Positions 1 through 16,433 of a stretch of 64,000 nucleotides of DNA are shown piece by piece. The position numbers were made by a program, and so were the translations under genes. The DNA comes from Talaromyces rugulosus (lineage: Eukaryota > Ascomycota > Eurotiomycetes > Eurotiales > Trichocomaceae), in the NCBI RefSeq assembly GCF_013368755.1, contig NC_049563.1, positions 2,852,001 through 2,916,000 on the forward strand, read 5' to 3'. The notes beneath the pieces are model-generated. The model did no database searches. It worked only from the letters and a program-made list of their open reading frames with translations, and was not told the DNA's origin. Numbering within the stretch: position 1 is the first letter of the stretch; each line of letters opens with the position of its first letter.

Positions 1-2389
1 GTCACCAACCCAACTAGCTCGTACACCGTTAGCCCGGGGGTTTTGTTTTGTATGCGATTGCGAAGGTCGTCGCCTTCAAAGGTGTGCAGCTGGCCGTTTT
101 CAACAACAATGCCCAATTCTTCGGGTAGCCATCCTGGAGTAGCCCAAAGGTGACGGAAATGATTCGTGGGCCCTGTGTTCAGCATCAACACAGGAGGCAT
201 GCGATGCACTGTCCTCCGAATTGCGACTTGCTGGTAGCGTCTGCAATGGTTGCACCAACCTCGGTTCTGTGTTTCCCGTTCGATACTTGTCTTCAGAATG
301 GTAGAAAATTTCATCAAGGCGCTTCGCCGAGCTTGTTTGATATCAGGGGCTTGGTAGATGAGCTCATTAGCGAAGGCGTTGCCTGGTCGGATGATTTCGT
401 TTCGGCAGAACATGCATCGAATCGATTCAGATGCAATTGTGGCGAGGTTTCGATCAAGTTCGTCTGACTCGGGGCTAATGGCACGATGGTCATTGGCAAC
501 TTGGTTCAACACAAACCGATTGACAGATTGAATGGCCGCTGATAGGGCCTTGTTCGTAAGGTTTTCTTCTAGCAGGCCGAGTTTAGAAGCCTCGCGATAA
601 CCGCTAAAGGTCTTGAGGAGATTTGTAGCCTGGCAATTTTGCCCGTTGGCTTTATCCAGCATGTCAAAAAGATATCCCATTTCGCACAAAAGACATTCTT
701 CAATGACACAGCTGCTCGCAGCATGATTCAATGCGAGGTTTCGCACTAGAGGAATGAACTTGTACAATTGGAGTAGGGAATTGGTGAAGGAATTTGATAT
801 ATGAGTCTCCAACCCGGAGAATATGGTCTTGTTATAGTACCTGTTGCATGTTAGAGCTGATATATGCTGCAATATTAACAGAATGTCATACCTGAAATCG
901 AAATCGTCCACCCCAAATCTGCTGTATTTGATTTCAACGTTACTATATTTGAGCAGAGGATCTTCCTCTACTTCACCGCCGATTTTTGCACTTTGAAGGG
1001 CGTCTGAAACGTCCCCGACAGCTCCATCACTCCTGTTTCTAGGTGACTCGCGCGCCTTTTCACTCAGAAATTTTGGCGCTGCCAGAGCTGGTTCGGCTGA
1101 AACCAGCTGGCGTATATTCTCAACTTGATAGCGGCGGCCCTTTTTAGGGTTTGCGGCAAAATGACCTAGCTCTGCCGGTCGAAGGTAGGGTATAATGGAA
1201 GGGTCCACTGGAGCAGGAGGACTTCCAGAATCAAAGACGAGATGACTCGGCCAAGCTGAAAATAGACGATCGTGGTAATATGGCATCCCAATTGCATTCA
1301 AGGGCGTGTCCAGCGACCAATCAACCATTTGTGACTGAGGTACCACGTCGGCAAATTCGGTCTCTTTGCTCATTTCATTAAAATGGATCTTGCTTGGAGA
1401 TCCCCAAAGATGGATCGCGAACTCGGCGTCATTAATCGCCAAAGCCTCTCCTGAGGGAGATATTTCCATACCCAGCATGAAGTTAACATTTGCCTGGCGA
1501 AGATTGATGGTATTAGGGTTCATCAAATCAACCACTTGCAGCTGCCCCGATTGAGAGGCAACAAAACTGGTTGTGTGAAGTCGGGGGTGCATGCGTACAT
1601 AGGCCGCACCGGCATGAAATGGAATCGGAGGTAGTGGTGTCAATGTCTTCAGGTCATATACATTTGCCAGAGGGTCGACGATAGGAGCCCCCAGATGTCG
1701 TACGGAGAAGCCACAGGTGACTAAAAAATCGTTCCGAGCATCCATATCGTTAATTGCAGCTCCATGAGCCTTCCAACTCTTGACTATCTTAAAATCTGCT
1801 AGGCTGAGTGCATTCACCGAGCCGGTATCAGTGGCAGCGCAGAGATATCGGCTCTTCTTCATGATGGTGTAGTTGTGCTCGGTTGGTAGCTTGTCAATTA
1901 TCACCCCTTTATCAATATCTATAGTGAACATGGATGTCTGGCAGCCTGCAACAATGACTCGGTTTGTCTGTGCGGTGAAACTAATGCAGCGGAGGTCGAG
2001 CATATCGGTGTGGGTGATATGCCATTGTGTGAGTCCTCGGCGGGTCACCATATGCACACTTTTGGACGATATAGATATGACACCCTTTTCATGAAAGAGG
2101 AGCTGTCGTACAGAGCCCTCTGACACCGGATGGGCTCGCACGGAGGTATATCTTTGGAGCTCGGGGCCGTAGAAGGAGGTGATTCGTCCCTTTAGATGAA
2201 ACAGCTGAGTTAGAATGTGATGGATGGATTCGTTTATCTTCTGTTGCTTCTAATACTGACATATTCATTGCCTGCCCATAGCAGTTCCTGAATGTCGTCA
2301 AATGCAATGGCAGTTGCAGCTGTAGGTAGGGCATGCGGGCCCGGAGGAGGGACCGCAATCCGCGATACCTCATCCCAATCGGCCTCCAT
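1..2389 (-). CDS. PAN2: PAN2, PAN2-PAN3 deadenylase subunit (partial, C-terminus beyond the left edge)
   Basis: Catalytic subunit of the cytoplasmic PAN2-PAN3 poly(A) nuclease, which trims mRNA poly(A) tails bound by Pab1. Exons on the minus strand are 2389-2261, 2189-892 and 840 to the edge. The start gives [18 protein letters not shown], a typical fungal PAN2 N-terminus. A WD40-like region follows (for example LLWAGNEY across the first intron, then [12 protein letters not shown]). The later part matches the pseudo-ubiquitin-hydrolase domain: [17 protein letters not shown], then [18 protein letters not shown], then a Cys-rich stretch with CMFCRNE and WCNHCRRY. The DEDD exonuclease domain should lie past base 1. 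The second intron (841-891, 51 nt) is a multiple of three and has no in-frame stop, so retention would insert 17 residues. Identity is firm; the two introns are inferred from splice signals and family alignment remembered, not computed. Confidence 0.93.
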
Positions 2390-3382
2390 GGTGGTTGTAA
2401 TCGGGACAGAGGTACAAGTTGTTCAGAAGCGTTTCTCTGACAACGGAATTATCGTATAATTCCTTTGGCTATGGCTGGAGATGCTCGAGCGACACAGCGC
2501 CAAGTTCGCAGTCCGGCGTCATCGCCCGGACGCGGATGCGGGAAAGGACGCGGGGTGGACTCGACTCCCACAGCGACGCCTACAGGAAAGGCATGGCCTG
2601 TGGTATAGGAGGGAGGACTGATAAGGAGTGTTTGCGTGGCTCAAAGTCCAAAAGTACGGATCTTTAGCCTGGAACGAGAGGCAGAAATTGCCGGGTATAT
2701 ATTGGCGTCACGTACCTTTGTTGCGGCGATGCATTGTCGAAGCTATCGCGAATAGCGGCAGATCGGTGAAACGTAATTCCCGACATTGTCACTAACAGTG
2801 GGTCAAATATAGTAATCCAGCCAATAGAATGGCAGATTCGTCTTTTAGCATATAATTCAGTAGCAACTCTGTATTTATATGTTACTCTGCGTACATTTTT
2901 GGTGGTCTATCTAAAACCTCAGTTGATAAATCGCTTATACTATCCTGTCTCAAACCTGTCTTAATTTATTCGAAATTATGGACCCTTTGAAGACGTACAA
3001 TTGACGCTTCCGATATTACCATACATCCTCATAACGGCCTTGGAAGTCTATACGAATGGTGGCAATTAATAACCTCATAAACTCGAGACTTCGCTCACAT
3101 ACCCATCATATAATTAGCGAAGAGTCAAGTACCCGCACTGTCGCCATCACAGGCAGATATGCATAACAGCAGCGGTACGATGCAGTCTTTAGGGTTTATT
3201 TTAAGGTCGATTGGTTCGGGTTTTGAAACAAGTTTATGAGCATATTGAAGGTTCTAAGGCGGTATCCACTTATGCTAGATATCTTGTGCAAAGATGGTTT
3301 GACAGTTCGAGACACATTGATACATTTAGAGATTCTGCCATTTAGAGATTCTTCAAGCTTTAGTCACGATATGGCAAGTTAA

Positions 3383-3697
3383 TTGGACTCAAAATTTGAC
3401 GACCGAATAAATCGTCAAGGGCAGTATTTACACTGGACAGTTTATTATTTGAATCCCACGACAATCAATGAACCGATAAACTTACAGCGGATGCTTCCTA
3501 GATACCAACCCGCTGCTACACAAACCGATATAGTGACGTTTATATATCTCAACCGGGCGGCGCTGCAAGGAACATTAGAAGATGAGGCGATTAAGGAGGA
3601 ACAACCATATTTGGAACACGAGCTTATATCTCAAAACCGGGAGATATCTCGTGATTTTATGTGTGAGGATCCGTTGCAGGCTTTAGATGAGGCCTAG
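3383..3697 (+). pseudogene. Orphan open frame, possibly a decayed gene fragment
   Basis: An open frame of about 105 codons starts from a TTG rather than an ATG and ends at a TAG. The predicted peptide is acidic toward its end and I recognise no family. About 150 bp upstream, in another frame and closed by a stop near 3343, is a second short coding-like stretch (YARYLVQRWFDSSRHIDTF). Two neighbouring open pieces broken by stops and a frame change could be a degenerate gene, or chance. No promoter or splice signals clearly connect them. Confidence 0.2.
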
Positions 3698-4530
3698 TCT
3701 GAGGAGGCTGAGTGTGAAGTACAAGGGCGCGCCTGTACGCACTGCATAAATCGAATGTCAGTTTTGTCAAAAATGTAACAAAAGCAATTCCATCAAAAAC
3801 TATTCCGTACTAAACAATTAATCGGTTTATCCGTTTGTCGGAAAGCCATATTGTTGGGGTTATTCCTTCAGGATCGATTGATATAGCGGGCGGAAGCGCT
3901 GTCACTGCGGGGTGTTAAGTTGTCAACCACAAAGTTAAATACATAGACAGCGATTGGTGACAAGTAGTAAATTGCGTCCGTCGTCTATTCTGGTGACGAG
4001 AATGTAACCTGCCCCTGGGGCTCGGCGTAGTACTATGCGGCTACCAAGCATAAATATAGCATCGCACCGCGACGTAACAAATCAGCAATAGTGCTGACGA
4101 CCCTCCCTAGTTTATTGTTATGACCCCAAGCGGCCAAAGCTGTCAGGTTCGTCTCGGCTGTAGACGAGCCAACTAGTAATCTCAGCTGAAGTGGGTCGAT
4201 TTACTTAGATTCATTTTAAACAAGTCGGTTTTCGGGGGGCCAAAGTAATCAAATCGACGAGCGAACCACGGCGCGTGCCTGGTTGCCGATTCGGGAGATT
4301 CTCCGTCTGTACTTCGTCCAATGTCTGTCTATAGTCGTGGCTCGCAAGTGGCTGTGTAATGATATTAAGATTGAACTCTGATGCAGGCGTCGTAAGCCAT
4401 TGGTGGTAAAGTGTGGTTCAGGTCAGGAGTCGCGATCTGTTGATCCAACGAAAAAGGAAAGCGCCGGCCGGGTGGGTCACGCTGGCCGACCCACGGGGCG
4501 TTCCTAGTTGGTAGTTACTCCGTCTAGATA

Positions 4531-4540
4531 ATTTATAAAA
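4531..4540 (+). promoter_or_regulatory. TATA-like box of the lipase gene
   Basis: The sequence ATTTATAAAA lies about 130 bp upstream of the lipase ATG, a plausible distance for a fungal core promoter. This is sequence inspection only; the transcription start is unknown. Confidence 0.4.
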
Positions 4541-4668
4541 GCTTCACTGGTTCCTAGTCCAGACGGAAATGAACATGATGTCAAGGCCTTGACGAAATAT
4601 ATACTACTGTAGTAGTAGATCTATTACACCGTCAACCGCGTGGTCCAGCTTGAAGATCTAGCTTGAAG

Positions 4669-5308
4669 ATGAAGCTCACAGCTTGGACGAGCATGGCGCT
4701 TGCGCTGCCTGCTCTCGCAGACGTTACTACCACGTTGCTCGACGACCTGACTCTGTTCTCGCAGTACAGTGCAGCTGCATACTGCTCAACCAACCTCAAC
4801 TCCACGGGCGTTGCTGTAGCCTGCTCAGTGGGCAACTGTCCTCTGGTCGAAGCCGCCGATACCCAGATCCTCTACGATTTTGACGAGTACTACTTCCCTT
4901 GCACATATATACACCACCATATCTATGTAGACTATAGCCCACTAACTTTTTCTCCAAAGATCATGCAAGTTCGGCGACGCATCCGGCTTCATCGCCGTCG
5001 ACAACACCAACAACCTGATCGTGCTCTCGTTCCGCGGTAGCCACGATCTGAGCAACTGGATCGCAAACCTCGATTTCTTCCTCGTCGAGACTGCCAGCAT
5101 CTGCGAGGGCTGTTATATGCACGGCGGATTCTGGGAAACCTGGCAGACCGTCGCCGTGACCATCACGGAGCAGTTGGAAGCCGCGCTTACGGCGAACCCT
5201 GGATATACACTTGTCATGACGGGACACAGTTTGGGCGCTGCGCTAGCAGCCATTGCGGCGACGGAGTTTAGGAATGAGGGTATTGACGTTGAGCTGGTAC
5301 ATCCCCCA

Positions 5309-5352
<44 letters not shown>

Positions 5353-5697
5353 TTTTCAAAAGAAAAAAAGGAATGTTAATAGTTTATTTAGTACAACTAC
5401 GGCCAACCGCGCCTCGGCAACCTCGCACTCGCAGAGTACATCACCAACCAAACACAAGCCAGCAACTACCGCGTCACACACTCCGACGACATTGTGCCCA
5501 AACTCCCTCCGCGGTTATTAGGTTTCGACCACTACAGTCCCGAATACTGGATCACGAGCGCGAACAATGTGAGTGTGACTGATGCCGATGTGGTGCAAGT
5601 GGTTGGCATTGATTCGACAGACGGGAATGATGGCACCATTTTGGATGATATTGAGGCCCATCGCTGGTATCTTGGGTATATTTCCGAGTGCTCGTAA
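4669..5697 (+). CDS. Secreted class 3 lipase (Thermomyces lipase / feruloyl esterase A type)
   Basis: Probable extracellular triacylglycerol lipase or related esterase. Exons 4669-4886, 4960-5296 and 5392-5697 give 286 residues. Residues 1-17 (MKLTAWTSMALALPALA) form a signal peptide. The nucleophile elbow GHSLG carries Ser163. The second acid is Asp218 in HSDDIVPKLPP and the histidine is His275 in DIEAHRWYLG, matching the Ser-Asp-His order of fungal class 3 lipases. NNLIVLSFRGS before the elbow is the usual oxyanion/lid-proximal segment. Length fits the family (about 270-300 residues). Intron 1 (4887-4959) interrupts the codon after FD; intron 2 (5297-5391) carries a long CT repeat. Substrate (long-chain glycerides versus feruloyl esters) cannot be decided from sequence alone; the C-terminal half resembles true lipases. 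Confidence 0.9.
5313..5349 (+). repeat. (CT)n microsatellite inside lipase intron 2
   Basis: An almost uninterrupted CT dinucleotide run of about 37 bp sits inside the intron at 5297-5391. It lies upstream of the TTTAG acceptor and could act as an exaggerated polypyrimidine tract. It is likely length-polymorphic between strains. Confidence 0.9.
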
Positions 5698-6084
5698 CAT
5701 ATTTGGCATATACATATACATATATTTGTGTGTAATAATGGTAATTTATAGTTGAGTGTATATATATGTAGATAAATAGATAACTGTTTATTACTCTCAC
5801 TACATGGTAATTGGACTACATGATACGCCGACTGGTATAATATCAATCCCAACTTCATTCAGGTTAAACCTATAGTCATATATTTACTCAGTCATCGTCA
5901 TCCACCTGAAGAATCCCCGATGACACGTTCATAACAAAAAAAAAAAAAGAAACTAGAAGCTTGCTCTACACGAATAAACTCAGTAGAAAAGAGCCTTTCC
6001 CTTGAAAAGAAAAAAAAAAACAAGTACAAATAACGCAAGTGACAACCGCTTGTGGAATAAGGGAAAAAAAAGGCGTTCAAATTT
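5698..6084. other. Convergent 3' intergenic region, lipase / HSE1
   Basis: This 387-bp interval holds the 3' untranslated regions of two convergent genes. It is AT-rich with TA-rich stretches (5700-5775) and A-runs (5937-5949, 6008-6020). No gene seen. Confidence 0.6.
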
Positions 6085-8481
<2,397 letters not shown>

Positions 8482-9414
8482 GGTCCTTTAGCTATGCCCG
8501 CCAAGAACCAGAAGCATATATTTTCTTGTTTTCCTTTTCTCTCGAGGTGGCTTTCCTTGTTGTAAAAGATATCGTTCGGCAGTTGCGGTTGGGGTGTTGG
8601 ATGTCAATGGTGGGTATGGGCCGTGGTTTGCGGACACAGCGCGCGCAACACTTCAGGCTGGACTGGACAAGGGAGTAGTAACCCGCAAGCAAAAATATTC
8701 CGTGGTTATAACAGCAGTAACTGCAGAGGCAGTCGTAAACGAGGAAACAAGATGGAATGCGACGAGTGGGTTAAGAGCTGGGGAGTGAAATGCTGCAACC
8801 TAATCAGGTGCGGGCAGTAGGCACAGGGAGCAGTCGCGGCGCACAGCCACTAGCAGGCCTCGTCTCGGCAAGCTATGACGCAGAGCTCCAGCCACGAGAG
8901 GCTAGCCCCATCATCAATTTACGTTATGTACTTGTTGTATCTATTAATGGCAACACCGAAGAACAATATTAAATAACCATGATAAAACAGTGGCAGGAGT
9001 AGACTTGTACTATTGGCATAACGAGTCAAGCCCCGTGATTCATTCTGAACTCCACAGAGACGCCGTGAATCTATATCTACACACAACATCGACCAAACTC
9101 TGCTCGGAGGGTGCGGTTCCAACCCCCCCGAAAGATATATCCAGAATCGCAAATAATCACATCATGAAGCTTCAACAGAGGGGCACATAAAGAAGTAGAG
9201 GTCGCCCGAGATCTCGTCAACTAAGGGGGGGTTCCATGGGCTTGCATATGGGGTAACATTTTTTTCGTCAACAAAAAAAAAGCATAAGATCGATATATAG
9301 AGGAAGAGGGGGAAAAGTAGGGACAAATTGAAAATGAAATCATCGCGCGCTTGGGGCAAAGGGTATTATCGTATCGTGAGAATCGGAAATAGAAGATTTG
9401 TGATCCGGTATCGT
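8482..9414. other. Intergenic region upstream of HSE1 and downstream of the PAK kinase
   Basis: This 933-bp stretch holds the HSE1 promoter (right of 8482) and the 3' untranslated region of the kinase (left of 9415). Short open frames here have no recognisable content. Nothing else seen. Confidence 0.6.
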
Positions 9415-12253
<2,839 letters not shown>

Positions 12254-12626
12254 GGCGATAGAAAATCGGCAGTGGCAGTGGCAGCGAGGCTGCTACTGCG
12301 GGCGACGGCGGCCACTGCTGCAGGGAGGATAAGAGAGGGGAGGGAGGGTAATATGGTTGGCTCCTTTTTGCTGTAAGAAATAGAATCTTTTTGGTTGGTT
12401 GGCGCGACCTGAGATTGCGTGTTGCACGGTGAGTGAATGATCACGGCGACGGGCGGCGTTGGATTGGTGGCTTTCTGAGGGGCAGCTCGCACCAAGCACG
12501 GGGATTGGGCGACGGTGGGATTGACAGATGGAAGAATGCGATGCGATGTCGCAGAAGTGCAGTGACTCAGGCTTGCATCGGGCGATGCAGGCCGCAAGGG
12601 AGGACGAGAGCAGGAATAGCAGTTGT

Positions 12627-12671
<45 letters not shown>

Positions 12672-14261
12672 GGTGAAGGTGGTCTGTTTTCTCGATGGGG
12701 CGGTCGGAGGCAGTGGCAGTGGCAGTGGCAGCGGCAGCAGGTGCGGGCGGCGATGCTTGCCGGCACGTGGTTCGCGGGGACACGGCGACGTCGACCTCGT
12801 CCGCTCTCTCTCTCTCTTCTGTCTCTCTGCTCTTCTCTGCAAGAAACCGCCGTGCTTGCTGCGAGATGTACTATTCTGACATCGACTTTGCAGTTGTGGA
12901 AGAATGAGCTGTGCTGACTGTTGACTTGACTGTGGAGCCTGGACAGTCGGGCGACTTTTGTTCATTAATTGACAATTTAACTCTCCTCCTCCCTGGGCCC
13001 CTGGAGCTCTCCTAGCACCTACCACTAACTTACTAATTACTAACAGCCGCTAGCTGGCAATAGCATTATCGCTAAGAATCACAAAGCAACAGGGGACAAT
13101 GGGTTTTTTCTCCATTGGGCCGTTTTCTCCCGTCCTCCACTCTTCGTCCATCCTCCAGGCTGCAAGCTCCAGGCCACTGCTTAGGATCGTGATCCAGCTC
13201 TTGAGTTTTGACAAGACATCCATGGCTTTTGCCAATAGCTTGAAACTAGCGCCACGCCAATCGTCATACCAGCCTTGTTCTCGAGCCAGATCGTCGGCAT
13301 GACGAAACGGTGTTGCTACGTAAGGATAGCACCTACAGGCTACTACTGGTACTATTTGCAAAGTCCGGATACAAGACAAACGAAATTGAGTTTCTTCGCC
13401 GTTTGAAGTTGGCCAGTCGCATGCTTGTTAAATTGCCAATTCCACCGCAATTACATCAAATGCTGGCCCCGGCTCAAGCTCGAGCCATGGTGGCTGTACA
13501 AGCCTCCAAACGTAGAGCATCGCCAAGAGCAACGGCGTCGCAGTCAACTCTGCTAAAACCCTAATGCGTGTTAGTGGAAGCCATGCTCATTTCGCCATGC
13601 GTGGCCAGCAAACGGATTATTATTACACCAATTCAAAGATACGCTCCGAAGCTTAATTGTATTTTTCTTGTATACTCTCTATCTAGACCCTCTTTTCTAT
13701 CCCTTTGTCGGATTGTCGCTCCCCCGAGGCATCCACTCGGCATTGCAACTCGAACGCTCCAGAAGGTATTTAATTACAGGTCCGAGCCATCGAGGTGCTG
13801 GTTGCTGCAGTCTCGTTTAGAATAGGCCCCCTGCAGCACCATCAACTGGACAGAAACGCATGTCCCATTTTCTGTCCCCCAGGAATGGTGCATGACGGAT
13901 AACGCTCGACGGCCCAATCGGTACATATGGGGGATGTGCATGTTTCACCCTACTAAAACAGTTTCAACAAAGACTCGCCCCACACGAACCTGACGAATTC
14001 TAACAATTATTATCATTCCTGGCCTCTTTCTTTTCTCAACCACGCCCTGCTGCGAGACAGCGATTGGCGTAGAGGCGTTGCTGGTACTGTACCTCAAGTA
14101 CAAACAGGGTACGTGTCACTGGCACTTGGCGCCGTGAACAGATGCAGATGTTGATGCATTCCAAATCCGCCCAGCCAAAAAAAGCGCCGATTGCTCATGT
14201 AGCTAGTATATTATTGTTCGCCAAACGGACATACTATCCGATCGTGCAATTTGTCTATCTA
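12254..14261. other. Long upstream region of the PAK kinase
   Basis: About 2 kb between the kinase start and the 3' end of the small gene at 14262. Most of it is probably promoter and long 5' leader of the kinase, as is common for polarity regulators. It contains a TAG trinucleotide repeat (12627-12671), a GGCAGT-rich repeat just after it, and a CACGTG box at 12764-12769. No convincing coding sequence on either strand. Confidence 0.5.
12627..12671. repeat. (TAG)15 microsatellite
   Basis: About 15 perfect tandem TAG units lie roughly 370 bp upstream of the PAK kinase ATG. On the kinase's own strand it reads CTA repeats. Probable leader or promoter position. Confidence 0.95.
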
Positions 14262-14870
14262 TCAATTCGCCATGGCGCGCAGCCATTGTTCGGTCTTGTC
14301 CCGGCCCGACGCTTTGGCAAGATTCACGCTGCCCATCTCCGAGCCCTGCAGCAGCTGGATAATTGACAGTTGAGACGCAGATGTGCAGGAGACTTCGATG
14401 TCGCGGACCAGATCTGCCTGCAGTCCCTTGGAGATGACCCCAAATTCCGAGACCAGTCTCTCCTCGTAGGGTTCTGTTTCTGTGGTTTCTGTGGGTTTCC
14501 TGCGATCCCTATCACTATCATCATTGCCACCATCCAGGGCCTCGTTCTTCTCCGGCGAGGCTTCCTGTGATTGAGCCTCGGATTCTGGCGGCGTACGGCA
14601 GTCAACAACGAGAATTGCTGTGATCTCGCCGTCATCGAAAATAGTATCTCCATCCGTATCCACCACGCGGCGGAGTGTGAGCATAACCCGGTCAGACGTA
14701 CTATAAAATGTCGTCGTCTCAAAGCCCTGGGTGACCGGGAAAAACATCTCCAGGATCTTTGACCAGAATTTCGCGGCTTCGTCCACGGTCGAGCTCTTTC
14801 GCAGCGCTTGCAGGGCGTCTAGGACTTTCCCGGTCGACATGGCGAATTCGGGTAGATGTGAGGCCGTCAT
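14262..14870 (-). CDS. Conserved-looking small protein of unknown function
   Basis: Intronless frame of 202 residues starting MTASHLPEFAMSTGKVLDAL. I do not recognise the family. The first 110 residues look globular (FWSKILEMFFPVTQGFETTTFY, then RVMLTLRRVVDTDGDTI). The middle (about 112-150) is acidic and low in complexity with Glu/Asp/Ser/Thr. The end is helical again (VSEFGVISKGLQADLV). No signal peptide or membrane segment is visible. The frame is longer than chance for this region, and its composition changes abruptly from ordered to acidic as in real proteins. A second in-frame ATG lies ten codons in. No functional guess is justified. Confidence 0.6.
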   Translation of the reverse strand: MTASHLPEFAMSTGKVLDALQALRKSSTVDEAAKFWSKILEMFFPVTQGFETTTFYSTSDRVMLTLRRVVDTDGDTIFDDGEITAILVVDCRTPPESEAQSQEASPEKNEALDGGNDDSDRDRRKPTETTETEPYEERLVSEFGVISKGLQADLVRDIEVSCTSASQLSIIQLLQGSEMGSVNLAKASGRDKTEQWLRAMAN

Positions 14871-16433
14871 ATGGCAGTCCGGTTTCCTTTGGCGATATTT
14901 CAGAGGTTTGTCTCTGGTATATTAGAGTTGCTTCTTAACTTTTAGATATGGATTTGGTCGTCTAGATAGTCAGTTTGGGTTGAATTAGCAGTTCTTTGTC
15001 AACCGGAACGGGGCAGAATGTTAGACAAGCAAATATAAGTCGATCTCGGTAAGGGACGCCTTTGCCAAATAAATACAATTTGAATGCTGGTGGCCGTCAA
15101 TCTGGAATTGTCCAGTGACATGCCACGGTTTGGTCAGGTCCAATCTTTACTCATCCCACGATTGCACGCTGTGATATCATCCCGCGACTTTGTCCATCAT
15201 GTGCCGTGAACCCCTGTTTCAAATTCTGACTGGAAAACTGTATAGCTTTATTTTTTTGTGGTTTACATATGCATATATCTAGGGATATACACTTTTGCTA
15301 ATACATATCAATTTTCATATAGCTTCCAGGGGTAGAATACACGTATCTCCCGAGAACTTGCTCATTTGCACTGGAATATATGGAACTGTAAATATAATTT
15401 CTCACCCCAGTTGCCTTTTACTAAATGGTCTATTCCATTAAGTTCAATTTTGATAGCAGGTTTACAGCACGGTTGACTGCATCATGTTTGCACCTCATTA
15501 ATCAACTGATACTCTAGACTACGGACAGAATTTCCTAGCTTCTCATGAGCCAAGGTCAAAATACCCTGTCAAAGGACATGTACCAAGGACAGTTGACATC
15601 TAGCACTCTCTACACGTATAAATAGTATTGTTCAACCATCATGTGACTGGTGGTCAGGATACCACGGCTTGAGGAGTCATATGCAGCCAGCCATCGCACG
15701 CAGTCATGCTCGCCGAGCGTTGTCAGTGGTCACACTGACCTTGCGAGCCACGAGAAAAAAGAAGAAGAAAAAAGAGCCATGTCAGCTTTCAGAAAACCAT
15801 GCTTTTAGATCAAGATAGTAGACAAGACAGAAAGACGATCTCCACGGGGAGACAGACGCTAACGTCGGTTGGGACAGCCGGCGCCAAGTCCCGAGACAGT
15901 CACTAAGTGGCCTCTTCGAGCGTCCAGACTGCGACTGACTCCGCGACCTCACGACTTTCTCGCTCTCTCCTCTTTCACCACTCTTCTCGCTTTTCTCACC
16001 ACCATCACCTCTCCCTCCTCCTCCCCCTCCCCCTCTTCCTCCTGGGCGCTGTTCTCCTCAAACTCCGCCCCCTTTTCCTTGTCGTTCTGCTGCTTTGCTT
16101 GCCGCTGTGATGCATTAGTTTGCGCACTTCCACCTTTATCATCACTGTCGCCCGTGGTCCTGCCATTGCCATCGTCGCGCTCTCTCTTTGCCTTCAGTTG
16201 CAGCTTCTTTTAGAAGTGCAGTCGAGTGGTTCTCACGACAAGCGTCAAGGTACGATTTCTACACTGCTGAACCTGCTGCAATCGCTAACGAGATGTGGGT
16301 AAATAAATAGTTGTGACTAGTTAGTCTACGCCAATTGCGCAACCCCTACCGTTTGACTCAGCACAATCGTGTCTCTGTGTCACTCGCACAATAAACCCCC
16401 CCTAGCGACTCAACTATATACCCACGAGTCACA
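14871..16433. other. Divergent upstream region, small unknown gene / vigilin
   Basis: About 1.56 kb. The left part is AT-rich. The right part (about 15955-16090) is a strong pyrimidine-rich block of CTC/TTC repeats on the plus strand, of the kind often seen just upstream of highly expressed fungal genes, and fits the vigilin promoter or leader. No supported gene. Confidence 0.55.

Larger units (their letters stand above)
2390..4668. other. Gene-poor intergenic region between PAN2 and the lipase gene
   Basis: About 2.3 kb without a recognisable gene. The left end must hold the PAN2 promoter and the right end the lipase promoter. Short open stretches around 3240-3700 look like an orphan or decayed coding sequence (see the separate entry). 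I see no terminal repeats, target-site duplications or transposase motifs. Confidence 0.6.

Noticed and set aside
2390..4668. Transposon in the gene-poor region
   Set aside because: No terminal repeats, target duplications or transposase/reverse-transcriptase motifs seen.
15869..16213. Ser/Pro/Leu-rich plus-strand open frame before the vigilin gene
   Set aside because: Follows from a pyrimidine-rich promoter block; no protein-like pattern.
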